A program made the position numbers and the translations under genes. The notes under the pieces were generated by a model. The model searched no databases. It was not told the origin of the DNA and worked only from the letters and a program-made list of their open reading frames with translations. 64,000 nt of DNA from CAVUPF01 sp963743285 (lineage in GTDB: Bacteria > Actinomycetota > Thermoleophilia > Solirubrobacterales > 70-9), in the NCBI GenBank assembly GCA_963743285.1, contig CAVUPF010000005.1, forward strand, positions 124,001-188,000, in the 5' to 3' direction. Positions 43,201-53,995 of the stretch are shown in pieces (the first letter of the stretch is position 1; each line of letters opens with the position of its first letter).

Positions 43201-45093
43201 TCAGGCGTCCTCGCGGACGCCGCCCATCTCGGTGAAGACCGCGGTGGGGCCGCCGTCCTCGCGTTGCCCGTCGGCGATCACGTGGGAGACGGCGTTGATC
43301 AGGGCCAGGTGGGTGAAGGCCTGGGGGAAGTTGCCGAGGTGTCGGCCGCTTTCGGCCTCCAGCTCCTCCGCGTAGAGGTCGAGCGAGCCCGCCGCCGCCA
43401 GCAGCCGCTCGCAGAGCGCCCGCGCCCGCTCCGGCTCGCCGATCTCCGAGAGCGCTGAGACCAGCCAGAAGGAGCAGATCAGAAAGGTTCCCTCCTCGCC
43501 GCTGAGGCCGTCGTCGGTCTCCTCCACCTTGTAGCGGAGGACCAGGCCGTGCTGGGTCAGCTGGTCGGCGATCGCCTCGACGGTCGCCTTGACGCGAGGG
43601 TCGTCGGGCGGCAGGAAGCGCAGCAGCGGGATCAGCAGCACGGAGGCGTCGAGCGCGTCAGTGTCGTAGTGCTGGCGAAAGACGCCGTTGCGTACCCCGC
43701 GCTCGAGTATCTCCTCGCGGATACGCTCGGCCGTCTGCTCCCACCCCACCGCGAACTCCTCGAATCCGAGGCTGCGGGCGAGGCGGGCGCCGCGGTCGAC
43801 CGCGACCCAGATCATCAGCTTCGAGGAGACGTAGTGGCGGGGTTCGCCGCGGGACTCCCAGATCCCCTGGTCGGGATGGGGCCAGGCCTCGATCGCGGCT
43901 TCCACCTGGTAGCGGATCATCTGCTGGTCGGCCAGCGTGCTGGCGCTCCGCAGGGCTTTCAGATGCAGGTAGATCGAGTCCAGCAGCGCCCCCCAAACGT
44001 CGTTCTGGCGTTGGTCGTAGGCGCCGTTGCCGATTCGCACGGGTCGCGAGCCCAGGTAGCCGCCGAGATGGTCGAGGGTCTTCTCGGTCAGCTGCTTCTC
44101 GCCGCCGACCCCGTACATGATCTGGAGGTTTGGATCCTCGCGACAGATGTCCATGATGAAGCGCATGAAGTCGCTCGCCTCCTGGTCGAATCCGAGCGTG
44201 TGCAGCGCCCAGAGGCTGAAGGTCGAGTCGCGGATCCAGCTGAAGCGGTAGTCCCAATTGCGTTCACCACCAGGGGCCTCAGGTAGCGAGGTGGTCGGCG
44301 CGGCGAGGATCGCGCCGGTTGGCGTGTAGGTGAGGCCCTTGAGAACGAGGGCAGAGCGCTGCAGGTGGATGCGCCAGGGATGGTCGGGGAAGTCCCCGTC
44401 GCGAAGCCAGTCGCGCCAGAACTCTTTGGTCGACTCCAGCCGCTCCGCCGCCTCCGGGGCGCTACGCGGCCCCCCCCTGTCCTCTTTGCCCCAGGAGACC
44501 GCGCAGAACCCGCGCTCGCCCTCGCGCAGCTGCAGCCGGCCGCTGGCGGCGCCGCCCTTCAGGGTCAGCTCCATGTCGCTGGTCAGGCTCAGCTCGGCCT
44601 CGCTGCTGCGCGCGGTCGCCTCGCCAAGCTCCCCGCCGGACCAGTTGGCCTCCTCGAGGCCGTAGCCGAAGCGCGGCAAGCACTCCATATCCAGGTCCAC
44701 CTTGCCGTCGAGGCAGGTCATCAGCCGCAGCAGCGAGTGGTCTGATTCGTGTTCGGTCTGTGGTCGGGAGCCGGCGCCGCCCTGTGCCTCCCACTCGCCG
44801 ATCGTCAGCGCGTCGTGGATCACCACCCAACCGGTGTCGGTCACCCAGGTCGTCTCGACGATCAGCGTGCCCGGGTCATAGCGGCGGCTGATCGGCACGA
44901 CGACGCCGCGCGGGGCCAGCCTGAAGTAGCCGGCGCCGCGGTCGAGCAGGGCTGCGAAGGCGCTGGGCGAGTCAAAGCGCGGCAGGCAGAGCCACTCGAC
45001 GTCGCCCGAGAAGGAGACCAGGGCGCTGGTGTGGCAGTCGGAGAGGAAGCCGTAGCTCCCGATCGGCGGGAAGCGGTTCTGGGGAGCTGTCAC
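43201..45093 (-). CDS. Glycoside hydrolase family 15 (glucoamylase/trehalase-like)
   Basis: 630 residues. The N-terminal beta-sandwich starts with GSYGFLSDCHTSALVS..WLCLPRFDS; the (alpha/alpha)6 barrel has ERNWDYRFSWIRDSTFSLWAL (about residue 275), ESRGEPRHYVSSKLMIWVAVDRG (about 415) and a late LCSFWLVSALSEIGEPERA. These are signatures of GH15 enzymes, including actinobacterial trehalases that were first called glucoamylases. It lacks a signal peptide, so it acts on a cytoplasmic alpha-glucoside such as trehalose or glycogen-derived dextrin. Which of the two cannot be told. Confidence 0.9.
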   Translation of the reverse strand: MTAPQNRFPPIGSYGFLSDCHTSALVSFSGDVEWLCLPRFDSPSAFAALLDRGAGYFRLAPRGVVVPISRRYDPGTLIVETTWVTDTGWVVIHDALTIGEWEAQGGAGSRPQTEHESDHSLLRLMTCLDGKVDLDMECLPRFGYGLEEANWSGGELGEATARSSEAELSLTSDMELTLKGGAASGRLQLREGERGFCAVSWGKEDRGGPRSAPEAAERLESTKEFWRDWLRDGDFPDHPWRIHLQRSALVLKGLTYTPTGAILAAPTTSLPEAPGGERNWDYRFSWIRDSTFSLWALHTLGFDQEASDFMRFIMDICREDPNLQIMYGVGGEKQLTEKTLDHLGGYLGSRPVRIGNGAYDQRQNDVWGALLDSIYLHLKALRSASTLADQQMIRYQVEAAIEAWPHPDQGIWESRGEPRHYVSSKLMIWVAVDRGARLARSLGFEEFAVGWEQTAERIREEILERGVRNGVFRQHYDTDALDASVLLIPLLRFLPPDDPRVKATVEAIADQLTQHGLVLRYKVEETDDGLSGEEGTFLICSFWLVSALSEIGEPERARALCERLLAAAGSLDLYAEELEAESGRHLGNFPQAFTHLALINAVSHVIADGQREDGGPTAVFTEMGGVREDA

Positions 45094-45148
45094 GGCGCCG
45101 CCAAGCTAGCATCGCCGGCGGGCGTCGCGGGCGCTACGCTCACCGAAG

Positions 45149-45289
45149 ATGACCGCCTCGCGCAGCCCGGTCTCAGCGGTCACCGAGCCGGCGCTTGCCT
45201 GGATCGTCAGCGGGCCGCTGGGACGGGGCCTCTCATTCGCGATCGACTTCGCGCTGGCACTGCGGGCCGGCCTTGCCCGGCGGCGCTAG
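45149..45289 (+). CDS. Small hypothetical protein
   Basis: 46 codons from ATG to TAG, directly before the trigger-factor gene. The sequence centre (ALAWIVSGPLGRGLSFAIDF) is amphipathic with a GPLGR turn, then an alanine/leucine helix and an Arg-rich end. Similar short WxxxGPLGR proteins are, as far as I recall, common in this class. The function is unknown. Confidence 0.5.
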   Translation: MTASRSPVSAVTEPALAWIVSGPLGRGLSFAIDFALALRAGLARRR

Positions 45290-45323
45290 CCGCCCAGCTC
45301 GATTCGTCTAGGGTCAGGCGCCG

Positions 45324-46706
45324 ATGCAGACCTCGGTCACAGAGCTGCCCGGCTCGCGCGCGCGCGTTGAGGTCGAGGTTCCCGCCGCCGATGTCGATCG
45401 TGCCATGCAGCGCGCCGCTCGCGCCCTGGCGCGGGAAATGCGGATGCCCGGGTTCCGCAAGGGCAAGGCGCCTCCCGCACTGGTCATCCAGCGACTCGGC
45501 TTCGCCTCGGTGCTGGAAGAGGCGATCCGCGACGCGCTGCCCGAGTGGTATGAAAAGGCGTTGCTCGCCTCCGGCGTGAGCTCGGTCGGAGATCCCGGCA
45601 TCGAGATCGTCTCGACCCCGGAGGAGGAGGGCGAGCCGCTGGAGTTCAAAGTCGAGGTCGGGGTGCGCCCCAAGGCGAAGCTCGGGGACTATAAGGGCCT
45701 GGAGGTGGGGCGGGCGCAGACCGAGGTCCCCGACGAGATCGTCACGCGGGAGGTCGAGCGGATTCGCGAGAGCTTCGCCAGGCTCGAGCCGGTCGAGCGG
45801 ACGGCCGCAGAGGGCGACGTCCTCTTGATCGACTTCGAGGGGACAATCGACGGCAAGGCGTTCGAGGGCGGCAAGGCCGCCGACTACCTGCTGGAGCTGG
45901 GCGGCGGCCAGCTGGTCGAGGGCTTCGAGGCGCAGCTCGTCGGCGCGCATGCCGGCGAAGGCCGCGCGGTCGAGGTCAGCTTCCCCGAGGACTACCAAGC
46001 CGAGCAGCTCGCCGGCAAAGACGCGAGCTTCGCGGTCGAGGTCAAGGAGGTGCGCGAGAAGATCTTGCCGACCCTCGACGACGACTTCGCCTCTGAGGCC
46101 TCCGAGTTCGACACGCTCGAGGAGCTGCGCGACGATATCCGCACGCGGCTGGGGGAGGCGGTCGGGCAGCGGCTCGAGCAGGATTTCCGGATTGCCGCGC
46201 TCGACGCGGCGCTTGCCGGTGCGACGGTGGAGCTGCCCGAGGAGCTGGCGCTGGCCCGCGCCACCGAGCGCTGGGAGCGGCTCGAGCGCCAGTTGGCCGG
46301 TAGCGGCATGGACACCGCGGCCTACCTGCAGCTGCAGGGCAAGACGCGCGAGGAGGTGATCGAGGAGTCCAAGCCCGACGCGGAACTGGAGCTGAAGCGG
46401 GAGGCGGTGCTGGCGGCGATCGCCGAGGCTGAGGCGATCGAGGTCTCCGAGGAGGAGATGGTCGAGGCGCTCCAGCACGCCGCCGAGCACGAGCGAATGA
46501 CGCCCGAGAGGCTGTTGGAGCGACTGCGCGAAGACGGACGCGACGCGATGGTTCGCGAGGATGTCAGGACCCGCAAGGCGATCGACCTCCTCGCCGAGTC
46601 GGCGAAGCCGATCCCGATTGAGCAGGCCGAGGCACGGGAGAGGATCTGGACCCCCGAGAAGGAGCGCGAGGCTGCCGGCAGCCTTTGGACCCCGGGCTCA
46701 GACTGA
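45324..46706 (+). CDS. tig: Trigger factor
   Basis: 460 residues. The N-terminal ribosome-binding domain has the signature GFRKGKAPPALV (residues about 45-56) that docks on ribosomal protein L23. The FKBP-type PPIase domain follows (AAEGDVLLIDFEGTIDGKAF, LELGGGQLVEGFEAQLVG, residues about 155-240), then the long helical chaperone domain. The C-terminus ends in a short non-helical tail. It assists folding at the exit tunnel. The gene starts the proteostasis cluster tig-clpP-clpX. Confidence 0.95.
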   Translation: MQTSVTELPGSRARVEVEVPAADVDRAMQRAARALAREMRMPGFRKGKAPPALVIQRLGFASVLEEAIRDALPEWYEKALLASGVSSVGDPGIEIVSTPEEEGEPLEFKVEVGVRPKAKLGDYKGLEVGRAQTEVPDEIVTREVERIRESFARLEPVERTAAEGDVLLIDFEGTIDGKAFEGGKAADYLLELGGGQLVEGFEAQLVGAHAGEGRAVEVSFPEDYQAEQLAGKDASFAVEVKEVREKILPTLDDDFASEASEFDTLEELRDDIRTRLGEAVGQRLEQDFRIAALDAALAGATVELPEELALARATERWERLERQLAGSGMDTAAYLQLQGKTREEVIEESKPDAELELKREAVLAAIAEAEAIEVSEEEMVEALQHAAEHERMTPERLLERLREDGRDAMVREDVRTRKAIDLLAESAKPIPIEQAEARERIWTPEKEREAAGSLWTPGSD

Positions 46707-46733
46707 GCCCTGCGCGAGCAGGCCGGATGCCTT

Positions 46734-46739
46734 CTATAG
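46734..46739 (+). promoter_or_regulatory. Candidate -10 element of clpP
   Basis: TATAGA stands out in the 43-base tig-clpP gap, ten bases before the clpP ATG. Transcription from it would give an almost leaderless mRNA, common in actinobacteria. No clear -35 is seen. Confidence 0.3.
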
Positions 46740-46749
46740 AGTGCCGAGC

Positions 46750-47334
46750 ATGAGCCCCTTGGTCCCGATGGTGGTCGAGCAGACCTCACGCGGCGAGCGC
46801 GCCTTCGACATCTACTCGCGCCTTTTGGGAGAGCGGATCGTCTTCCTCGGCACCCCGATCAGCGAGGACATCGCCAACCTGGTCGTCGCCCAGCTCCTTC
46901 ACCTGGAGTCCGAGGACCCCGATAAGGACATCAGCCTCTACGTCAACTCACCGGGCGGCTCCGTCTATGCCGGCCTGGCGATCTACGACACGATGCAGTT
47001 CATCAAGCCCGACGTGCAGACGATCTGCGTCGGCATCGCGATGAGCATGGGGGCGCTGCTCTTGGCCGGCGGCGCCTCCGGCAAGCGGATGTCGCTGCCC
47101 AACTCGAAGATCCTCATCCATCAGGTCTCCTCCAGCTTTCAGGGCCAGGCGACCGACATCGAGATCCACGCCAAAGAGATCATCGACGTCCGCCGCCGCC
47201 TCGACGAGATCCTCGCCAAGCACACCGGCCAACCCTTCGACAAAGTCGCCAAAGACACCGAGCGCGACTACTTCATGAGCGCCGAGGAGGCGAAGGAGTA
47301 CAACCTCGTCGACCGCGTCATCGAACACCACTGA
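46750..47334 (+). CDS. clpP: ATP-dependent Clp protease proteolytic subunit
   Basis: 194 residues from ATG 46750, the normal length. The catalytic triad is Ser99 (GIAMSMGALLL), His124 (ILIHQ) and Asp173 (ERDYFM). The oligomer handle helix EIHAKEIIDVRRRLDEI is present. It forms the 14-mer chamber that degrades substrates unfolded by ClpX, encoded 0.6 kb downstream. Its last 17 bases overlap the convergent acetyltransferase gene. Confidence 0.95.
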   Translation: MSPLVPMVVEQTSRGERAFDIYSRLLGERIVFLGTPISEDIANLVVAQLLHLESEDPDKDISLYVNSPGGSVYAGLAIYDTMQFIKPDVQTICVGIAMSMGALLLAGGASGKRMSLPNSKILIHQVSSSFQGQATDIEIHAKEIIDVRRRLDEILAKHTGQPFDKVAKDTERDYFMSAEEAKEYNLVDRVIEHH

Positions 47335-47794
47335 TGCGCTGGGGGTCGAGTTCGTAGGCGACCCAGTTCGAGCGCTCGGCCTCGGTTGAGTCATAGAGGC
47401 GCTGGGCGGTGAGGTTATCGGCTGCGGTCACCCACTCGAGGCGGTGGGCGCCTCGCCCGCGGGCCGTGGCGGCGCTCGCCTCGATCAGCGCGCGGCCGAC
47501 GCCGCGACCACGGGCAGCCTCCTCGACGAAGAGGTCATTCATCAGCACGATCTCGGCCGGCGCCAGCGAAGTGAAGGTCCAGTAGAGGCAGGCGTAGCCG
47601 ACCAGCCGCCCGCCGTCCCAGGCGCCGAGCAGCAGGCCGTCGTCGCTGGGGGCGAGGAAGCGGCGAAAGAAGGCACGGTTGCGCTCCGCATCGATCTCGG
47701 GGGCCTCATAGAAGCGCTGGTAGGCGGCGATCAGCGGCAGCAGCCGCTCGAGCTGCTCCGCGGTGATCGGCTCGATCTGTGGCTCGCCGGGCAT
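47318..47794 (-). CDS. GNAT-family acetyltransferase
   Basis: 158 residues from the ATG at 47794. The GNAT acetyl-CoA loop is VEEAARGRGVGRALIEAS near residue 95, preceded by LMNDLFV (strand 4) and followed by LEWVTAADNLTAQRLYDS (strand 5 and helix). It resembles the small GNATs that acetylate amines or amino acids; the substrate is unknown. It is unusual in sitting between clpP and clpX on the opposite strand, with its 3' end overlapping clpP. Confidence 0.85.
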   Translation of the reverse strand: MPGEPQIEPITAEQLERLLPLIAAYQRFYEAPEIDAERNRAFFRRFLAPSDDGLLLGAWDGGRLVGYACLYWTFTSLAPAEIVLMNDLFVEEAARGRGVGRALIEASAATARGRGAHRLEWVTAADNLTAQRLYDSTEAERSNWVAYELDPQRISGVR

Positions 47795-47858
47795 GGGGCC
47801 CACCGTAGCGCGGCGGCGCAACGCCTCGCTCACGAGGAGGGACGAGGGCCCGCGCGAA

Positions 47859-47926
47859 GTAAACGACCCGACAGGTCCCGTTTGTCCCCCGTCTAAGCTG
47901 TGGGGGCGGCCGGGATGTAAACGACC
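47859..47926. promoter_or_regulatory. Paired GTAAACGACC repeats ahead of clpX
   Basis: The ten bases GTAAACGACC occur at 47859-47868 and again at 47917-47926, 58 bases apart on the same strand, flanking a CCCCC/GGGGG stem (about 47886-47906) in the clpX leader. Paired identical sites suggest a regulator-binding region; the protein is not known. Confidence 0.3.
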
Positions 47927-47948
47927 GCCCCGCAAGGAGGGGATTCCG

Positions 47949-49255
<1,307 letters not shown>

Positions 49256-49259
<4 letters not shown>

Positions 49260-51803
49260 CCACCAGGGCGCCGCAGCCTCGCTGCAGGAGCAAGACCCGC
49301 TACGACCCCGCCGAGTCGAGCAGCGCTGGCAGCGCCGCTGGGATCGAGGGGGGCTACTGCCGCCGGCGGCCGGGCGCCGCCGGAGCGAGAACTTCGTCGA
49401 TCTGCGTGCCGCCGCCGAACGTCACCGGCGAGCTGCACATGGGCCACGCGCTCAACGGCTCGATGCAGGACTCCCTGGTCCGCTGGCACCGGATGCGCGG
49501 CTTCGACACGCTCTGGCAGCCCGGCTACGACCACGCCGGCATCTCGACCCAGAACGTCGTCGAGAAGCAGCTGCTCGCCGAGGGCAGCTCGCGCCAGGAG
49601 ATCGGGCCGCGAGGCGTTCGTCGAGCGCACCTGGGCCTGGCTGGAGGAGTACGGCGCGACGATCATCGGGCAGTTCCGCCAGCTCGGCTGCTCGTCTCGA
49701 CTACGCGCGCGAGCGCTTCACGATGGACGACGGCTACGTCGAGGCGGTGATGCGGTTCTTCGCGGCTCTGTGACAGCGGCTACATCTACCGCGCCAACCG
49801 CATCGTCAACTGGGGCCCGACCACGCAGACGGCGATCTCCGACCTCGAGGTCGAGCACGTCGAGGCCGACGACACGCTCTTCTTCATCGCTACCCGGTCG
49901 ACGGCTCCGGCGGGTGATCACGATCGCGACCGTGCGGCCGGCGACGATCCTCGCCGACGTCGCGGTCGCGGTCCACCCCGACGACCAGCGCTACGCCGAG
50001 CGATCGGGCGCGCTGCGTCGTGCCGCTGGTCGGCCGCAGCGTGCCGGTCATCGCCGACGCGCGCGTCGAGCCCGAGTTCGGCTCCGGGGCGCTGAAGATC
50101 ACCCCCGGCCACGACCCCAACGACTTCGAGATCGGCCGCGACCACGGGCTGGAGACGCTCGTCGTGATCGGTCCCGACGGGCGGATGACCGCGGAGGGCT
50201 TCGAGGGGCTGAGCGCCGCCGAGGCCCAGGCGGCGGTGGTTGCGGCGCTGCGCGAGCAGGGGCTGCTGCGAGCCGAGCAGCCCTACGCCACGCGGTCGCG
50301 ACCTGCGACCGCTGGCCAGCGGATCGAGCCGCTGGTCTCGCCGCAGTGGTTGTGCCGATGGGGGAGCTGGCGAAGCCGGCGATCGAGGCGCTGGAGCGCG
50401 ACGAGGTGCGCTATCACCCCGGATCAGCGGAACCGCTTCGCGCTCGACTGGCTCGAAGGAGATCCGTCCCTGGTGCGTCTCGCGCCAGCTCTGGTGGGGC
50501 CACCAGATCCCGATCTGTACCTGCGACGCCTGCGAGGAGACGATCGTCGCCGAGCGCCCGCCCGAGCGCTGCGGCGCCTGTGGCGGGGAGCTGCGCAGCG
50601 AGGAGGACGTGCTCGACACCTGGTTCTCCTCGGCGCTCTGGCCGTTCGCGACGCTCGGCTGGCCCGACGACACGCCGGAGCTCGTGCGCTACTACCCGAG
50701 CAACGTCCTCACCACGGCGCGCGAGATCATCCGCCTCTGGGAGAACCGGATGATCTTCTCGGGGCTCTACCTGCTCGGCGAGGTCCCCTTCCGCGACGTG
50801 ATCATACCTCGACGGTGCTCCGCGCTCGACGGGCGGCGGATGTCGAAGAGCCTCGGCACCGGGATCGACCCGCTCGAGGCGGTCGACGTGCACGGCGCCG
50901 ACGCGACGCGCTACGGCCTGCTGGAGATCTCCTCGACCCAGGACGTCCGCTTCATCCGACGCGAAGGTCGAGGAGGGCAGCGAGCTGGCGCGCAAGCTCT
51001 GGAACGTCGCCCGCCTGATCCTCCTGAACGCCGCCGAGGTGGAGGCCGAGCCACGGCCCCTGCACGTCGAGGAGCGCTGGATCCTCTCTCGGCTGGAGCG
51101 CACGATCGCCTCGGTCACCGAGCTGCTGGAATCTTGCGACTTCGCCCACGCGGTCGGCGAGGCCTACTCGTTCTTTCGGACGAGTTCTGCGACTGGTACG
51201 TGGAGGCGATCAAGCCGCGCCTCTACGACGGCGAGCCCGAGGTCTCGCGACGCGCTCTGGGCGCTCGAGCGGCTGCTCGCGCTGCTGCACCCGATGATGC
51301 CGCACGTCACCGAGGAGATCTGGTCCTTCCATCCGGCGCGGCGCGCTCACCTCGCGGTGCACCCCTTCCCCGAGCCCGAGTCCTCGCTGCTCGACCCCGC
51401 CGCCGAGCTGGACGTCGAGGCTGGGATCGAGCTGACCCGGCGGCTGCGCGCCTGGCGCGACCTGGCCGGGGTGCCGGTGGCGAGCGTGCTGGCGGCCCGG
51501 GTCGAAGGCGTCGAGCCGCAGGAGTTCGTCGCCCGCCTCGCCCGCTTCCAGTTCAGCGGGGACGGTGGCGAGGCGGTCGCCTCGGTCGGCCCGGTCAGGG
51601 TGCTCGCCTCGGCGGAGCTGGACGCCGGTGTCGTCGCCGGGCGGCTGCAGAGGCGCCGCGAGGAGCTGCGCTTCGAGCTGGATCGGGCCGAGCGAAAGCT
51701 CGCCGACCAGGGCTTCCTCGCCAAGGCCCCGGCGGCGCTGGTCGAGGAGGAGCGCAGCAAGCTGGTGCGCCACCGCGCCGAGCTCGAGGAGCTCTCCGAA
51801 TAG
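49256..51803 (+). CDS. valS: Valyl-tRNA synthetase, heavily frameshifted in this sequence
   Basis: Pieces in three frames together cover a full class I synthetase. HIGH-type motif PPPNVTGELHMGHALN near 49415; editing-domain pieces ATVRPATILADVAVAVHPDDQ and DARVEPEFGSGALKITPGHDPND; QLWWGHQIPI, EDVLDTWFSSALWPF; KMSKS-type GRRMSKSLG near 50840; anticodon-binding part; and the C-terminal coiled coil ending ELEELSE. Single-base gains and losses recur roughly every 50-200 bases up to about 51255, after which the frame is clean. As the only valS seen and an essential gene, this points to base-calling error. Confidence 0.88.
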
Positions 51804-53059
51804 ACCCCGAGGCCTACCTCGAATCCCTGCAGCCGATCGGGTGGAAGCTGGGCCTCGAGCGGATGCGAAAGCTGACCACGGTGCTGGGCATGCCCCAGCA
51901 CCGCTTCGCCTCGATCCACGTCGTCGGCACCAACGGCAAGTCCTCGGTGACCCGGATGATCGCCGCCCTCCTGGAGGCGCACGGGCTCAGCAGCGGTGCC
52001 TGCGTCTCGCCCCATGCGGCGCACTGGTCGGAGCGCACCCTGATCCACGGCGAGGAGATCGGCGCTGCCGAGTTCGCCGCCGCGGTAGCGCGGGTCGCAG
52101 AAGCGGCCAAGGTCGTCAATCGCAGCCTGGAGGAGGGCGAGGCCGTGACCCAGTTCGAGGCCGCCACCGCCGCCGGCTTCCTCGCCCTGGCGGCGGCCCG
52201 GGTGGAGGTGGGAGTGATCGAGGCGGGGCTGGGGGGGAGGCTCGACGCGACCAACACGATCCCCTCGCGGGTCACCGTGCTGAGCTCGATCGGCCTCGAC
52301 CACACCGAGTGGCTGGGCGACACCGAAACCCAGATCGCCGCCGAGAAGCTGGCCGTGCTGCGCGACCACTCGACTCTGGTGCTGGGCAGGGTGAGCCCGG
52401 AGGTCGCGGCGCTGGCCGCGGCGCACGCCGCCGCGCGGGGGGCGCGGCTGCTGCGGGCGCCGGAGGACCCCGGGCCGGAGCTCAGCCTGCGGGCCTCCGG
52501 CGGGTTCCAGCGGCGCAACTTCGCCCTGGCGCTCGCCGCGGCGGAGGCGTTCCTCGGCGAGCTCGACGCCGGCCGGGTCGCCGCGGTCGCCGCGACCCTG
52601 ACGATCCCCGGGCGCCTGGAGCAGATCGCCGCGCGGCCGCCGACCCTGATCGACGCCGCCCACAATCCCGACGGCGCCGCCGCGCTCGCCGAGGCGCTGC
52701 CGGCGCTCGCCGCGGGCCGCCCGGTGATCGCCTGCCTGGCGATCCTCAAAGACAAGGACGCAGCGGCGATGGTGCGGGCCCTTGCCCCAGCCCTGGAGCG
52801 CGTTGTCTGCACCGAGCTCCCGAAGGAGGCACTCGCCGCCCGGGGCCGCTCCGGAGCCGCCTCTCACCCGGCCGCCGAGCTGGTCGCCGCCTGCGCGGAG
52901 GCGGGGCTTGCGGCAGAGCCCCGAGCTGCCTTCCCCGAGGCGCTGCGGCGGGCCCGCGCGCTTGCCTCCGAGCCCCCCGGCGGGGTGCTCCTGATCACCG
53001 GGTCTCACTACGTGCTGGCCCCGGCTCGCACCGCGCTGGGCGCGGTCGGGAGGGCCTGA
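51800..53059 (+). CDS. folC: Folylpolyglutamate synthase / dihydrofolate synthase
   Basis: About 419 residues. The conserved N-terminus DPEAYLESLQPIGWKLGLERM directly follows the valS stop, with no ATG, GTG, TTG or CTG in frame ahead of it; an ATA overlapping the valS TAG is the only junction-like codon. ATP-binding GTNGKSSVTRMI is near residue 40, then EAGLGGRLDATN, SSIGLDHTEWLG, and the C-terminal ligase part with DAAHNPDGAAAL and ITGSHYVLA. It adds glutamates to folates. The gene is intact although its neighbours are frameshifted. Confidence 0.9.
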   Translation: MDPEAYLESLQPIGWKLGLERMRKLTTVLGMPQHRFASIHVVGTNGKSSVTRMIAALLEAHGLSSGACVSPHAAHWSERTLIHGEEIGAAEFAAAVARVAEAAKVVNRSLEEGEAVTQFEAATAAGFLALAAARVEVGVIEAGLGGRLDATNTIPSRVTVLSSIGLDHTEWLGDTETQIAAEKLAVLRDHSTLVLGRVSPEVAALAAAHAAARGARLLRAPEDPGPELSLRASGGFQRRNFALALAAAEAFLGELDAGRVAAVAATLTIPGRLEQIAARPPTLIDAAHNPDGAAALAEALPALAAGRPVIACLAILKDKDAAAMVRALAPALERVVCTELPKEALAARGRSGAASHPAAELVAACAEAGLAAEPRAAFPEALRRARALASEPPGGVLLITGSHYVLAPARTALGAVGRA

Positions 53060-53101
53060 GAGGGCGCGCGGCCGTGGCCGGGACTGTGCGAGGATTCGGC
53101 G

Positions 53102-53221
53102 ATGGATCGAAGCGCGGGCTCCGAACTGCTCTCGATGATGGCCCTGGTCGCCGGCGTGGTCGCCGTCGTCATCCTCCTCTTCTTCGGAGTCGGTTACCTG
53201 TTCGGCAGGCTCTTCCTATGA
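53102..53221 (+). CDS. Small single-pass membrane protein
   Basis: 39 residues, ATG eight bases after GAGG. Polar start (MDRSAGSELLSMM), then one helix of about 22 residues (ALVAGVVAVVILLFFGVGYL) and FGRLFL. No family is recognised. It fits neatly between folC and the zinc-ribbon gene on the same strand and probably belongs to this operon. Confidence 0.5.
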   Translation: MDRSAGSELLSMMALVAGVVAVVILLFFGVGYLFGRLFL

Positions 53222-53293
53222 GCGCCTGCACAGGGTTCGTGAGGCCTGCGGCGAAGTAGACTGCCGCTCTTTCCCCAGGCGGCGCCCTCAGCC

Positions 53294-53995
53294 ATGGCAC
53301 TAGCGATCTTCGGCATCAGCAACAGCGGCCTCAACTTGGCAGTCTCCCTGCTCGTCCTGGTCTTCTTCGTCGTCTGGATGGCGCTGATCGTCTACACCTA
53401 TCTCGACGCCAAGCGCCGTCTCTCCGACCCCTTCCTGGTCGGCTGCGCGACGATCGCCTCCTTCTTCCCCTACATCGGCACCGCGGTGTACGCGATCGTG
53501 CGCCCACCGGAGTTCCTCGAGGACGCCCACGAGCGTGAGCTGGAGATCAAAGCCGCCGAGCTGCGGGTGCGCCAGCTGACCGAGGCCTCCTGCCCCAGAT
53601 GCGAGTTCCCGATCGAGAAGAGCTTCCTGCGCTGCCCCAGCTGCCAGCACCGCCTCAAGGACCCCTGCCCGAGCTGCGGCAGGCCGGTTGCGCTCGACTG
53701 GAAGCTATGCCCGTACTGCGAGACGGCCCTGCAGGGGCGCGAGCAGCGCCCGCGGCGCAGCCCGGAGCGCAAGGTCCCTGCCCCTCGCGGTGAGGCGGCG
53801 GCTCCGCGCGAGGAGCGCGCCGTGTCTCGCGAGGCGCGACCGGCGTCAAAGCGCCCGCCCGTCGCCCGCCCTACACCTCCGGCGCCCGCCAAACAAGAGA
53901 CGGCCACGCGCGCCGCCGCCAAAGAGGCGCCGAGCCCCAAACGTCAGCAAAGGAGCCCCAGCCGTGAGCCGGACCCTGGTCCTCGTCAAGCCTGA
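53294..53995 (+). CDS. Membrane protein with double zinc ribbon
   Basis: 233 residues. Two hydrophobic segments (about 10-36 and 47-68) precede a soluble part with two treble-clef/zinc-ribbon units: CPRCEFPIEKSFLRCPSC and CPSCGRPVALDWKLCPYC (residues about 100-150). A long Pro/Arg/Lys/Ala-rich, disordered tail follows. Such double zinc-ribbon proteins are widespread in this class without a known role; nucleic-acid or protein binding at the membrane is possible. Its end overlaps the ndk start by 32 bases. Confidence 0.7.
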   Translation: MALAIFGISNSGLNLAVSLLVLVFFVVWMALIVYTYLDAKRRLSDPFLVGCATIASFFPYIGTAVYAIVRPPEFLEDAHERELEIKAAELRVRQLTEASCPRCEFPIEKSFLRCPSCQHRLKDPCPSCGRPVALDWKLCPYCETALQGREQRPRRSPERKVPAPRGEAAAPREERAVSREARPASKRPPVARPTPPAPAKQETATRAAAKEAPSPKRQQRSPSREPDPGPRQA

